64,000 nucleotides of DNA from Halothermothrix sp. (GCA_016841825.1 JAENYK010000005.1:124001-188000), one strand, 5' to 3'. Shown: positions 49,065 to 58,082, numbered from the stretch's first letter. The notes: generated from the sequence alone by a model not told the origin. Numbers and translations: made by a program.

Positions 49065-49354
49065 TTTTTGCTCTCCTTTCCATTAACACGTGAAATCTGA
49101 ATCTCAGCAAGCTTGTCTCCATATTCTTCCTGAAATACCGTCATGATAGCAGCTATCTTCTTTTTGTCGACAAGAGACTCGCCCATCAGAGGGGCTTCCC
49201 TTTGTGAAACGGATTGAATAGACTGCTTATTAATCCGCTGAAAATAGTTGCCCATAAACTGGATTAAAAAGCTAAAAACCAGCAAGGTAGTAAACACAAT
49301 ACCAACACTGATGATTGATATTTGTATTGCCTCGCTAAATGGGCTCATATTCAT
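49061..49354 (-). CDS. oadG: Decarboxylase Na+ pump gamma subunit
   Basis: The 97-residue protein has one N-terminal membrane helix (about residues 9-32, ISIISVGIVFTTLLVFSFLI) and a charged C-terminal part with AIMTVFQEEYGDK, as in OadG gamma chains that hold the complex together. It is the first gene of the oad operon, with a 4-nt overlap to the biotin carrier gene. AGGAGG lies before the ATG. The gamma chain is poorly conserved, so the call rests mainly on size, membrane helix and position. Confidence 0.85.
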   Translation of the reverse strand: MNMSPFSEAIQISIISVGIVFTTLLVFSFLIQFMGNYFQRINKQSIQSVSQREAPLMGESLVDKKKIAAIMTVFQEEYGDKLAEIQISRVNGKESKK

Positions 49355-49386
49355 TTCCTCCTTTTAAAAACTTTAGTTTGATTCTT

Positions 49387-49426
49387 ACTATTGTGTATGG
49401 TATATTTTATGTAGTTACACAATAGT
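49387..49426. promoter_or_regulatory. Large inverted repeat upstream of the oad operon
   Basis: ACTATTGTGTA (49387-49397) and its exact complement TACACAATAGT (49416-49426) are 18 nt apart, just upstream of the oadG start at 49354. It may be a regulator binding site. Confidence 0.45.
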
Positions 49427-49624
49427 GCAACACATTAAGTATGATTCGGCAACGACTGCCCATTCTCCTGTTAAACTTGTTATTAAATTTGCTCAATACT
49501 GAACTTTTTAATTACTCTAATAGTAAAAAAATTCTGAGTAAATGGTAATAGGACAGTTTTTCTCAAAGGAATATTGTAATTGGTGTAGAATTGATACTGT
49601 GTAGATTGAACACCAATAATACAA

Positions 49625-49653
49625 AAAAGAATATTTGTCGAAAATATTCTTTT
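49625..49653. promoter_or_regulatory. Perfect 12-nt inverted repeat in the oad/aminotransferase intergenic region
   Basis: AAAAGAATATTT and its complement surround the loop GTCGA. An ATTGGTGT/ACACCAAT pair lies just before it (about 49579-49616). The 469-nt gap 49355-49823 between the divergent genes holds these dyads and presumably both promoters; nothing else was recognised. Confidence 0.4.
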
Positions 49654-49823
49654 ATAAAGAGGTGTTTTATGACAATGAATACAATTTTCGCTTAAAAAGC
49701 CCTCAACGGTGTTTTGTTTGGGAGTAAAAATATTGTCTATCAAGGTGTTGGGAGAAAGGAGGCTGTACCTATTTAAGTTTTTTTCTTTTTCAGTAGTAGC
49801 TTACATATAAAAAAGGAGGATGT

Positions 49824-50981
49824 ATGATGAATAATTTGCGTTTATCTTCAAAGCTAGACATTATTAAACCTTCTGCTTCTCTGCAGGTAGCCAATAGAGC
49901 TAAAGAATTGAAGCGCGAAGGTAGAGATATTGTTGACTTAAGCTTAGGGCAACCCGATTTCCCTGTCCCAGAATCAATTAAAACTGGTCTGTTTACTGCA
50001 TTAGAGGAAAATAAGACAGGTTACACTGAAAGCCAGGGTGTTTTAGAACTGAGAAAAGAGATCGCAGCCCAATATAAAGGAGTAAAAGCTGAACAAATCG
50101 TAGTCTGTTCCGGGTGTAAGTTGGGAATCTATCTAACTTTAGAAGCAATTGTAGATCCGGGTGACGAAGTAGTACTCATCGAGCCATTCTGGGTGAGTTA
50201 TGTTCATATGGTCACCTTATGTGGTGGCAAAAGTGTTAACTTAAAAACCTCTAAGCATAAAGGTTTTATTCCATCAATTGATGAGCTAAAAGCTTTAATT
50301 TCAGATAAAACCAAAGCCATTATTTTAAACAATCCCAATAATCCCGGTGGTATTATGCTGCCTAAAGAATTGTTAGATCAGATTGTCGAACTGGCTAAAG
50401 AACATCAACTATTCATCATTGCCGATGAGATCTATTCAGATATCCTTTTTGATAAAAATAGTTTTCATTCTCTTTGTCACTATGATTATGAGAGAATTAT
50501 TATCACCAATGGTTTTTCCAAAAATTTTGCGATGACTGGTTTAAGACTTGGTTATATAGTAGCCCACAGTGAGATTGCTGCTGCGATTAACAAACTACAT
50601 CAACATGTTGGTACTTGTGCTCCAAGTATTGCCCAATACTCAATAATTGGTAACATGGAAGAAGCTTACGAAGTTGATGTCCAGACTATGGTCTCGACTT
50701 ATAAAAGACGTAGAGATTTGCTGATTGAAGGATTCAAAAATACAATTTTTTCAATCATTATTCCCCAGGCAACCTTCTATATGCTTTTAGATATTTCTAA
50801 ATTGGGAATGAAGTCTTTAGAAGCATCCAGTTATCTTTTAGAAGAATTTGGAGTAGCCACTGTACCTGGAATTGCCTTTGGTGAGAGTATTGATGACTAT
50901 GTACGCATCAGTTTTGCTACCAGTGAAAAAGTTCTACAAAAAGCTATTGAGCGGTTAAGTGAAGTAAAGGCTATTGGATAA
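49824..50981 (+). CDS. Class I/II PLP aminotransferase, aspartate aminotransferase-like
   Basis: The 385-residue PLP enzyme is of the aspartate/aromatic aminotransferase I-gamma type: VDLSLGQPDFPVPE, YTESQGVLELRKEIA, LNNPNNPGG (substrate/PLP contacts), IADEIYSDI, the PLP lysine in NGFSKNFAMTGLRLGY and a C-terminal VRISFATSE with the carboxylate-binding Arg. It moves amino groups between amino acids and 2-oxo acids in the cytoplasm. ATG 49824 is 4 nt and ATG 49827 is 7 nt from AAGGAGG, so the second is the likelier start. It is divergent from the oad operon, and a link through oxaloacetate/aspartate is plausible. Confidence 0.92.
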   Translation: MMNNLRLSSKLDIIKPSASLQVANRAKELKREGRDIVDLSLGQPDFPVPESIKTGLFTALEENKTGYTESQGVLELRKEIAAQYKGVKAEQIVVCSGCKLGIYLTLEAIVDPGDEVVLIEPFWVSYVHMVTLCGGKSVNLKTSKHKGFIPSIDELKALISDKTKAIILNNPNNPGGIMLPKELLDQIVELAKEHQLFIIADEIYSDILFDKNSFHSLCHYDYERIIITNGFSKNFAMTGLRLGYIVAHSEIAAAINKLHQHVGTCAPSIAQYSIIGNMEEAYEVDVQTMVSTYKRRRDLLIEGFKNTIFSIIIPQATFYMLLDISKLGMKSLEASSYLLEEFGVATVPGIAFGESIDDYVRISFATSEKVLQKAIERLSEVKAIG

Positions 50982-50996
50982 TAGATCATAAATCTA

Positions 50997-51029
50997 CCCC
51001 TGCCAGAATTTAGCAGGGGTTTTCTTTTA
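50997..51029 (+). terminator. Terminator after the aminotransferase gene
   Basis: CCCCTGC and GCAGGGG pair around a 9-nt loop, followed by TTTTCTTTT on the plus strand. Confidence 0.85.
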
Positions 51030-51040
51030 ACGATATTTTA

Positions 51041-51171
51041 AAGGGAAGTTTCTTTGCTTCTGTTGGTGGGAGTATAAATAGTTAAAAGCGTTTACTTTAG
51101 TCGAGGTATAAATCTCTCTCAGAAATCGTAAAACTCAATCGTTAACAGCTCGCTGTTAATGTGAATTTAAT
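51041..51171 (+). repeat. Dispersed intergenic repeat, copy B
   Basis: This is a copy of about 130 bp with GGGAAGTTTC, GTATAAATAG, GTTTACTTTAG, GAGGTATAAATCTCTCTC and AGAAATCGTA, ending in the perfect palindrome TTAACAGCTCGCTGTTAA and GTGAATTTAAT. Its distal end runs into the HD-domain gene and encodes that gene's last residues and stop codon. Confidence 0.75.
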
Positions 51172-51665
51172 CTTCTCAGTAAAGTTTTTCCAGTACTGGT
51201 CTTAAAATTATCATCCAGAATCTGCTCAAAGGTATCATTATTCAATTTGATCAAACCATCTACTGTATTGACCAAAAAATCTGCTTCCCAGAGAACTTGA
51301 AAATCTTGACCATCAATTTTGTCCCGGGTATGATGATGACCGATAATATAACAGACTCTTTCAACAATATCAGGTCGAATATTCAATCTGTGTAACAACT
51401 CTCTGGCAATAGGAGGTCCTTCCAACTCTTGATATTCAGGAATTGCAGAGTTGTATTTGCGAAATGCTTCCGGTATTCCAATATCATGATAGATACTGGC
51501 CAAAACTATAACCTGCTGCATATATCCATCAGGATAAGTTTGAGTCAAATTATCCCCCATTATAATCTCTTCTGCATGATGTAGAACTCTCAGTGCATGT
51601 TCGATTCTATCAATATCACCTTTAAAGTATTCTCTCATAGATTTAACTGCCTTTTCTTTATCCAT
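51156..51665 (-). CDS. HD-domain phosphohydrolase
   Basis: The 169-residue protein has the HD metal-binding motifs: His in IEHALRVLHHA, the HD pair in ASIYHDIGIPEA (about residues 58-59) and later HHHTRDKI (the YIIGHHH region) with an Asp in EADFLVNT. HD proteins of this size are metal-dependent phosphohydrolases acting on nucleotides or related substrates; the substrate cannot be read. The last few residues (LNSH) and the stop codon come from repeat copy B, which suggests the native C-terminus was replaced when the repeat arrived. It follows the ABC-F gene by 16 nt on the same strand. Confidence 0.85.
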   Translation of the reverse strand: MDKEKAVKSMREYFKGDIDRIEHALRVLHHAEEIIMGDNLTQTYPDGYMQQVIVLASIYHDIGIPEAFRKYNSAIPEYQELEGPPIARELLHRLNIRPDIVERVCYIIGHHHTRDKIDGQDFQVLWEADFLVNTVDGLIKLNNDTFEQILDDNFKTSTGKTLLRRLNSH

Positions 51666-51681
51666 CTCATCTCCTCCTGGT

Positions 51682-53616
51682 TTATCTTTTTTTATTCTTT
51701 TCTATCGCCTCTGCCAGCTCATTTAGATATACCCAACGTTCCATTAACTCCTCTAACCTACCTTCTAACAGTTTTTGTTGATCTGCTAACTGTTGTAAAA
51801 GTTCATAATCACTTCCTGCATCAACAATCTTCCCGCTAATACCTTCAAGTTCTTCTTCAACTTCCCCTATCCTGTCATCAATCTCTGCATATTCTCTCTG
51901 TTCTTTAAATGTAAATTTTAAAGTTTTCTTCTGCTTTTGCTGTTCTTCTGTGTCTGAAGTATTTTGTTGGATGACTTTTGACCGACTTTTTTCCTGTTCA
52001 TTCACTTTTGAATTCAGCTTTTCTCTGGACAATCTTTGATAATCAGAATAATTGCCAGGATACTGCTTAATCTGACCATTACCTTCAAATGCATAGATCT
52101 TCTCAGCAACCCGATCCAGAAAGTAGCGGTCATGAGAGACAACTATTATCGCACCGGGAAATTCATCTAAATAATCCTCTAAAATCCCCAAAGTCTGAAT
52201 ATCTAAATCATTTGTTGGTTCATCAAAAAGTAAAACATTAGGAGCTTCCATCAGCACGCGACACAGATATAGCCTTCGCCGTTCTCCACCAGAAAGGTTT
52301 GCAATATGTGACCACTGCATTTCAGGTAAAAAAAGAAATCTTTCTAACATCTGGGAAGCACTAATACTGTTCCCTTCTTCTGTCGGATAAAATTCTGCTA
52401 CTTCCTGAATATATTCAATAACCCTCTGCTCCTCATTCATCTCAGTATTCTCCTGTGAAAAATACCCGATTTTTACCGTCTGGCCAACCGCTACATCTCC
52501 GCTATCAGGTGGTAATATCCCGGCAATAATATTTAACAATGTAGTTTTCCCACTACCATTGGGACCAACGATCCCAGCCCTTTCATTTCGTAAAATAATA
52601 TAATCAAAATCATTGATTAATCGTTGACCACCAAAACTTTTGCTGATATGTTCTAGCTCTATTACCTTTTTTCCTAATCTACTGGAAACAACCGAAATCT
52701 CAGCCATCTCAGGTCGATAATCAGGTTCATCTTCCTGGAGTCGCTCAAAACGTTGGATTCTGGCCTTTTGTTTGGTAGAACGCGCTTTCGCTCCCCGCCT
52801 GATCCAGGCTAACTCCTGACGTAAGATGTTCTGTCTTCTAAGTTCATTTGCCTGCTCTAATGCCAGACGCTCTGCTTTCAATTCTAAAAAAGTACTATAA
52901 TTCCCTGAATAAGAGTAAAGTTGTGCTTGATCCAATTCAATAATTAGGTTGACCACTCTATCTAGAAAATAACGATCATGGGTAACCATCAACAATGCAC
53001 CTTTACGATTAGCTAAATATTCTTCTAGCCAATCGATAATTTCATTATCTAAATGATTAGTCGGTTCATCTAGTATAAGCAGGTCAGAGGGGTTAATTAG
53101 TGCACTGGCAAGGGCAATTCTTTTCTTCTGTCCTCCCGAGAGGTCACCAATAACTGCCGAAAAATCCTCAATTCCCAATTTAGTCAAAATTGACTTGGCC
53201 TCACTCTCTAGCCTCCAGATATTACCATTATCCATCTGCTGACTCAATGTTAGTAAGCGTTTCTGTAGTCTAGAATCAGATGGATGATGATCAATCTGTT
53301 CCACTGTCTGCTCATACTCTCTCAGTAAGCGCATTTCAGAGGAATTTCCCCAGAATATTTGCTGTAATACTGTAGCTTTCTCATCAAACTCAGGGTTCTG
53401 AGGTAGATAACCTATTTTAACGTCATTACCAATAGCAATATTGCCTGTATCTGCAGATTCTTCACCTGCCAGGATCTTTAATAACGTGGTCTTTCCAGTT
53501 CCATTGACACCGATTAGACCGATCTTATCTCGATCGTCTATACCGAATGAAATATGTTCAAATAAGATCTTCTCATTAAAATGTTTGGATAAATTCTCTA
53601 TTGACAGTAAATTCAT
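51682..53616 (-). CDS. ABC-F family ATPase (translation factor type)
   Basis: The protein of about 644 residues has two ABC cassettes in one chain and no membrane part. The first has Walker A GVNGTGKTTLL, signature LSGGQKKRIALA and Walker B LLILDEPTNHLD; the second has GPNGSGKTTLL, LSGGERRRLYL and LLFDEPTNDLD. A charged inter-domain linker (about residues 245-300, rich in Arg/Lys/Glu) is the tRNA-contact helix pair. A C-terminal coiled coil (about residues 560-640) resembles Uup. ABC-F proteins act on the ribosome in translation or antibiotic protection. The start is ATG 53616 with AAAGGAG 7 nt upstream, not the longer frame to 53643. Confidence 0.93.
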   Translation of the reverse strand: MNLLSIENLSKHFNEKILFEHISFGIDDRDKIGLIGVNGTGKTTLLKILAGEESADTGNIAIGNDVKIGYLPQNPEFDEKATVLQQIFWGNSSEMRLLREYEQTVEQIDHHPSDSRLQKRLLTLSQQMDNGNIWRLESEAKSILTKLGIEDFSAVIGDLSGGQKKRIALASALINPSDLLILDEPTNHLDNEIIDWLEEYLANRKGALLMVTHDRYFLDRVVNLIIELDQAQLYSYSGNYSTFLELKAERLALEQANELRRQNILRQELAWIRRGAKARSTKQKARIQRFERLQEDEPDYRPEMAEISVVSSRLGKKVIELEHISKSFGGQRLINDFDYIILRNERAGIVGPNGSGKTTLLNIIAGILPPDSGDVAVGQTVKIGYFSQENTEMNEEQRVIEYIQEVAEFYPTEEGNSISASQMLERFLFLPEMQWSHIANLSGGERRRLYLCRVLMEAPNVLLFDEPTNDLDIQTLGILEDYLDEFPGAIIVVSHDRYFLDRVAEKIYAFEGNGQIKQYPGNYSDYQRLSREKLNSKVNEQEKSRSKVIQQNTSDTEEQQKQKKTLKFTFKEQREYAEIDDRIGEVEEELEGISGKIVDAGSDYELLQQLADQQKLLEGRLEELMERWVYLNELAEAIEKNKKR

Positions 53617-53744
53617 CAAAATTCTCCTTTCTACAGGTTCCAATGTCGAATATAGTGTATACGATTTATAAAATAAAGTTATTATACCTCTAATCTATTT
53701 TACCATGTATTAAGAATATGTACACAGGGTATTTCACACATTTC

Positions 53745-53864
53745 AAAAGGGAAGCCCCCCAGCCTCTATAGGTGATAGTCTAAATAACTAAATAGTGTTT
53801 ACAAATCCCTTTCTGAAATCGTTAAACTTGAGGCATTAACAGCTTGTTGTTAATGCGACTTTAA
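53745..53864 (+). repeat. Dispersed intergenic repeat, copy C
   Basis: This copy of about 120 bp shares CTCTATAGGT, TAAATAACTAA, AGTGTTTAC, TTTCTGAAATCGTTAAACT and the ending GCATTAACAGC...GTTAATGCGACTTTAA with the other copies. It lies between the ABC-F gene and the zinc hydrolase gene. The rest of this gap (53617-54057) shows only the terminator at 54008. Confidence 0.75.
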
Positions 53865-54007
53865 CTTTGTCGCAAAGAATTCTGCTTAATATGTTACTAC
53901 AGTGAGCTATAACTCCTACTATTTGAATTGTAATTTTTCTAATTTACAATTTATTACTATAATTGTGTTTCATACTACTCGGTAATATCCGTGTCGGAAA
54001 CATATAA

Positions 54008-54032
54008 AAAGGTCTGCTTATCACAGACCTTT
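54008..54032 (-). terminator. Terminator after the AstE/AspA-like gene
   Basis: AAAGGTCTG and CAGACCTTT pair around a 7-nt loop, with A and T runs on both sides, 26 nt after the stop at 54058. Confidence 0.75.
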
Positions 54033-54057
54033 CCTCTAAATGAAACGACTGAACTTT

Positions 54058-54930
54058 TTATAATTTCTCTCCTATATTAGCCACATAAGCACCTTTAAAC
54101 ACAAATGCCGCTGGACTAAGCATAATAACTACACCATCTACGGGAGAGTGCACAGGCTGATCATTGAGATGTCCCAAAAGCTCATCTTTCTGAACCGCAT
54201 CTCCAGGTTTAAGTATTGGAATAAATACTCCCTCTTCTTTGACCTGAACGGGTTGTAGTCTGCCTAAAAAGTTTGGTTGAGGTTTCTTGACTTCTCCCGC
54301 TAGCATTCCCAATTGGACTAACAATCCAACCAGAGCTTGATAACACTCTTCAGCCGCATCCAAATCAATTACACCATGATCGCCACCACCAGGTAATTCA
54401 ATAATCACTGCCGGAATCCCCTGATCACAGGCATTTGTAAATAGTTGTCCCCTTGTACCTCCGCTCTGGATAACTTGCGGAATGGCTAGCATACTGGCCA
54501 GATTTTTAGCAAACTCAAAATTTCGCCAGAGAGCAAGGGTATAACTCGAACCCCAAAGACCACAACAATGCAAATCAACTATATAACAGGCATCCTGAGC
54601 CTCTTCCCAGATTAAGCTGGCGATCTCTTTAGATATTGTTGAATCTTTATCTCCAGGAAAGATACGATTAAGATCCTGTTGATCATAAGGCGAAGTTCTT
54701 TTCAACCTCCGAAAAGCTGTAGGATTAGCAATAGGCAATATTTTGACAGATCCCTTAAGCAAAGAATTATCTTCCAAAAACCTAACCATCTTCTGAGCTA
54801 CATAGATCCCAGTTGCCTCTCCACCATGTATTCCACCAGTAAAAAATACCCGAGGGTGTCCTTCTCCAAAGATGTGAAATTCTAACTCTGAACCGATTAA
54901 ATCTCTCACTTCTCTAATATATTTTTTCAT
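54058..54930 (-). CDS. Succinylglutamate desuccinylase/aspartoacylase family zinc hydrolase
   Basis: The 290-residue protein has the zinc ligands of the AstE/AspA family (M14-like fold): FTGGIHGGEATG (His and Glu at about residues 35-38) and IVDLHCCG (His at about residue 120). Also visible are DLNRIFPG and the later AVIIELPGGG with the presumed catalytic Glu. Family members remove acyl groups from N-acyl amino acids, or act as carboxypeptidase-like enzymes. The C-terminal 80 residues resemble a biotinyl/lipoyl-like beta barrel (PILKPGDAVQKDELLGHLND, VVIMLSPAAFVFKG), common in this subfamily. The substrate is unknown. It precedes a terminator and lies 62 nt downstream of the truncated serine hydrolase gene. 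Confidence 0.88.
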   Translation of the reverse strand: MKKYIREVRDLIGSELEFHIFGEGHPRVFFTGGIHGGEATGIYVAQKMVRFLEDNSLLKGSVKILPIANPTAFRRLKRTSPYDQQDLNRIFPGDKDSTISKEIASLIWEEAQDACYIVDLHCCGLWGSSYTLALWRNFEFAKNLASMLAIPQVIQSGGTRGQLFTNACDQGIPAVIIELPGGGDHGVIDLDAAEECYQALVGLLVQLGMLAGEVKKPQPNFLGRLQPVQVKEEGVFIPILKPGDAVQKDELLGHLNDQPVHSPVDGVVIMLSPAAFVFKGAYVANIGEKL

Positions 54931-54992
54931 GTATAAACTTCACTCCTAATCCGTATATTAAACCAGGTAATCCTCTCTAGAATACTAAAGAC

Positions 54993-55916
54993 TTACCTTA
55001 TGCGTAAAAACTCTATATTCTTTACTCCACTTTCCATTGGAATACTTACCTTATTAATGTGTCCTTTCACATCTGTAGAAAAAAACACCTTTAGATCTAT
55101 CTCCAATTCAGCAACAGTATATTCAAAAATGTCATAATGATAATGATTTAGAGGAAATGCCATGTTGTTATGTGAGATAATTAGTCCTTCCATCCCTGAT
55201 TCAATCATAACTTTGCCATATCCAGAATGCTCATAAACTCCTATATAATCATCCAAGTGATGAGAAAGTTTAGTTCCCTGAATCCGATTAGCCTGATTTT
55301 GCACCTTTTTCTTCTCAACTTTCAACTTCATTTCCTGATAAGAGTCATGAATTCGCTGATTCCAATCAATCTCATCCAGTTGTAATAAGCGATCCAATGC
55401 AGTATAAAGAACTACAGGAAGCATCAAGTTCGGATTTTTATTTGATAAGATGACAATACCAAGATTATCTTTTGGAAGTAAGACCAGTTGTGAAGAAAAC
55501 CCAGTAACATTCCCACCATGTTTAAGCATTCTATGACCGCGATAAGCCATCACTCTCCACCCAAGACCATAACAAGGATTGAGAACTTCCGGAAACTGTA
55601 GAGGTTCCTGAATAACGATTTGAGGAGTATGCATCTGCTGGATAGTATTTTCAGAAACCATTAACTGACCAGCATATATACCCTGATTCAAATGAAGTTT
55701 TGCCCATTGCAACATATCCAAAAGGGTAGAGTTAATAGAACCTGCACCGCCAAGAATCTCTAAATTCATGTGGGGAATCTCTTTCACTTCCCCATTAACC
55801 TCGCCATATGCTAAAGCAAGGTTGCTCGAGGCCAACAGATCAGTAAAAGAAGTGTTACTATCCTTCATGTCCAAAGGCAGAAAATCTGATCCCCTCAGAA
55901 TAAATTCCCAGATCAT
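54993..55916 (-). CDS. Serine hydrolase (beta-lactamase/transpeptidase-like) lacking its N-terminal part
   Basis: The 307-residue protein matches only the C-terminal part of class C beta-lactamase-like hydrolases. It has the GGAGSINSTLLDMLQWAKLHL stretch (residues 57-77), CYGLGWRV, a KHGGNVTGFSSQLVLLP stretch equivalent to the KTG/HTG region, and a C-terminal lipocalin-like extension (YIGVYEHSGYGKV). The N-terminal SxxK and YxN catalytic motifs are absent. Its ATG overlaps the stop of the upstream nitroreductase-fold gene (ATGA), so it appears to be translated by coupling. It may be a gene whose first half was lost, or a non-catalytic binding protein. The call of truncation is from motif absence; no frameshifted remainder was found upstream. 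Confidence 0.7.
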   Translation of the reverse strand: MIWEFILRGSDFLPLDMKDSNTSFTDLLASSNLALAYGEVNGEVKEIPHMNLEILGGAGSINSTLLDMLQWAKLHLNQGIYAGQLMVSENTIQQMHTPQIVIQEPLQFPEVLNPCYGLGWRVMAYRGHRMLKHGGNVTGFSSQLVLLPKDNLGIVILSNKNPNLMLPVVLYTALDRLLQLDEIDWNQRIHDSYQEMKLKVEKKKVQNQANRIQGTKLSHHLDDYIGVYEHSGYGKVMIESGMEGLIISHNNMAFPLNHYHYDIFEYTVAELEIDLKVFFSTDVKGHINKVSIPMESGVKNIEFLRIR

Positions 55917-56704
55917 TTTACTATTTTAAATCTAGCTATCTGAGGTAATAATAAAAACTCCCATTCACCCAATTTTCCAGTAGTCATTGCTCCTACTTCC
56001 AGATGAAGCATAGCAATTCCACAATCTACTCGTTTAGATAAATTATTAGTTTGTTGACTATCTACAGATACAATGATCTCGTCAGAATGTACTGTAAATA
56101 ACCAGGGTTGACGATTAACACCTGAAGGTGCTAACCTGGCATCAGCAATTGCCATCTGTTGCCACTTCTCTCCCCCGTTATAATCCCAGTCTGCACATAA
56201 TTTTTCAATCGGTTTGCGTTTTCTACTCTTAACCATAGCGGACATCAATCTCTCTGTCAAAGAATAGTCAGCTGAATACCCAACTGGGGTTACACAATAA
56301 ACCTTCTCTTCTGGTCCGAGATTGATCTGTTGGCTTACGATTTCTGGTTTAAAAAACCCTCCAATCCAACAAGTATCAAAACTTAAAGAAGTTAGTTCCA
56401 AAATTATTCCCTCTCCTACATAACCTACTTTCTCCTCAACATGGGGATCATCAGTATTACCTACAAAAGCAATATATGCTTGCGATCCTTTTATTTTACC
56501 ATATGAACCCACAAGTCCTTTAAATACCTGATCGGGAGATTCTGCAACCAAGACTCCATAGGCTGTATTCCCAAATGGTCTAAACTTCTGGCATATCTGA
56601 TGAATACCCTCCAGGTCTGCGGTATTTATAGGTTTATTAACAAATTTACGACGAGAATGTCTTACCTGGATGGCTTGATGCCATCTTTCTGCAGGAACCT
56701 GCAT
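55913..56704 (-). CDS. Nitroreductase-fold protein (TM1586-type)
   Basis: The protein of about 263 residues begins with WHQAIQVRHSRRKFVNKPI, the FMN-phosphate Arg/Ser pattern of nitroreductases, and continues with the pattern of two related halves typical of the TM1586 nitroreductase group (VGEGIILELTSLSFDTCWIGGFF, then RLAPSGVNRQPWLF). It may bind FMN and reduce a small molecule. The substrate is not known. The start is ATG 56704 with AAAGGAG 8 nt upstream; the GTG at 56713 overlaps that site. Its stop overlaps the start of the truncated serine hydrolase gene. It follows the MFS transporter gene almost directly. Confidence 0.8.
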   Translation of the reverse strand: MQVPAERWHQAIQVRHSRRKFVNKPINTADLEGIHQICQKFRPFGNTAYGVLVAESPDQVFKGLVGSYGKIKGSQAYIAFVGNTDDPHVEEKVGYVGEGIILELTSLSFDTCWIGGFFKPEIVSQQINLGPEEKVYCVTPVGYSADYSLTERLMSAMVKSRKRKPIEKLCADWDYNGGEKWQQMAIADARLAPSGVNRQPWLFTVHSDEIIVSVDSQQTNNLSKRVDCGIAMLHLEVGAMTTGKLGEWEFLLLPQIARFKIVK

Positions 56705-56717
56705 TTGATCCACTCCT

Positions 56718-58070
56718 TTACATTGTTGTAGAAATAATCTGTTCCATTTTGGCTTTTTTCTCCAATAAATACTGATCCAGGTTTTGTAAGTCTTTCATTA
56801 ATGTCCAATATATTGCGATAAATATTAGACCACATGGAATCCACATTAAAGCAGAGAAATAAACAGTAAAATGATATCCCAACTCACGAATCAACAGTCC
56901 ACCAAGTAATGGTCCAATTCCTCTCCCAAGACTATCAGTAATATTAAAGATAGAGAAAACAGAACCACGTCTCTCTGGCGGATTAACATTAATTAGAATA
57001 GTTTTAATGTTGGCAGATGGAAAAGCGATCAATATCCCGGCAAAGAATCCAAAAATGGCTGGAGTTAATAGATCTATCATAGTAGGATTCGGTGGAAAAT
57101 TCATTGCTAACAGCACTATCACCGGTACTATGCCGAGCAATATTGATACTCCACAGAAAACAGCCAATAAAGGAGGTTGTTTTTTGTAGATACGCTCCCC
57201 AATCCAACCACCTACTATACCACCTAAAGTAATCCCCACACCGAAGATAAGACTCAGTGTAGTAGCATCACTTTTAGTAAATCCCTTAATAGTTTCATAA
57301 TAAGGAATCAGGAAGAAAGGTAGAATACCCCACGGAATAGATCCCGGAATTCCTTGCAAAAACCCTAACAAATTTGTTCGGTTAGTAAAAATAAGTTTTA
57401 AATCATTCAATTTAAACTGCTCTTTATATTCCATCCCCTGAGCAACCAGTTCATCAATACCATCTTCTTTAGCTCCACGTTTTGGTTCTGTAGCCAGAAA
57501 CATAAATATAGGAACCAGAATAAAGTTTGGTGCTGCAGCCAGAATAAACGGAAATCTCCAGCCCATAGTAACTCCCAGATAACCAGCCAGAGCCTGTCCA
57601 GCTATCTGACCAATAACCCAGGCAGCACCAATCAAAGCATTTACCACAGTCCGATGTTCAGCCCGAAAATAATCTCCCACCAACGAAAAAGTGATCGGGA
57701 AGATACCACCCACTCCCAATCCAGTTAGGATTCGCAAAAATAGAAGTTGTTCATAAGTCTGAGTGAAAAATTTAAAACCTGTTAGAAAACAGGGAATCTC
57801 ACCGACTAATACCACGAAAATCAGCAATTTTTTACGATTAGCTCGGTCAGCCAAAACTCCAAAAGCTAAACTAACCAGTGCACCAATTATCGTAAAAGCA
57901 GAACCAACAACGCCAATTTTCGCTTCATCTATACCATATTCCTGAATAATATCATTAATTACCGGATTAAGAGCATTCTGGTCAGCGTATAAAAATACTG
58001 ACATCAGAATTAATATTATCAAAGTAATCATATCCCGTGAAGACATTTTATTCATTTTAGTTTCTGACAC
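56718..58070 (-). CDS. Major facilitator superfamily transporter
   Basis: The 450-residue protein has about twelve membrane segments and the MFS loop motif GVLADRANRKKLL between segments 2 and 3 (about residues 70-82). The N-terminal half has DQNALNPVINDIIQEYGIDEAKIGVVGSAF, as in Spinster-like/DHA-type transporters. The substrate is unknown. It is followed within 15 nt by the nitroreductase-fold gene and comes 12 nt after the alpha-galactosidase gene, so all may be one transcript; a sugar or oligosaccharide substrate is possible but the family is not a classic sugar porter. Confidence 0.9.
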   Translation of the reverse strand: MSETKMNKMSSRDMITLIILILMSVFLYADQNALNPVINDIIQEYGIDEAKIGVVGSAFTIIGALVSLAFGVLADRANRKKLLIFVVLVGEIPCFLTGFKFFTQTYEQLLFLRILTGLGVGGIFPITFSLVGDYFRAEHRTVVNALIGAAWVIGQIAGQALAGYLGVTMGWRFPFILAAAPNFILVPIFMFLATEPKRGAKEDGIDELVAQGMEYKEQFKLNDLKLIFTNRTNLLGFLQGIPGSIPWGILPFFLIPYYETIKGFTKSDATTLSLIFGVGITLGGIVGGWIGERIYKKQPPLLAVFCGVSILLGIVPVIVLLAMNFPPNPTMIDLLTPAIFGFFAGILIAFPSANIKTILINVNPPERRGSVFSIFNITDSLGRGIGPLLGGLLIRELGYHFTVYFSALMWIPCGLIFIAIYWTLMKDLQNLDQYLLEKKAKMEQIISTTM

Positions 58071-58082
58071 CCATAGTCCCTC

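Noticed and set aside
49483-49743. Open frame of 86 codons upstream of the oad operon on the minus strand
   Set aside because: It has no ribosome binding site, an unlikely composition, and overlaps the inverted repeats of a regulatory region.
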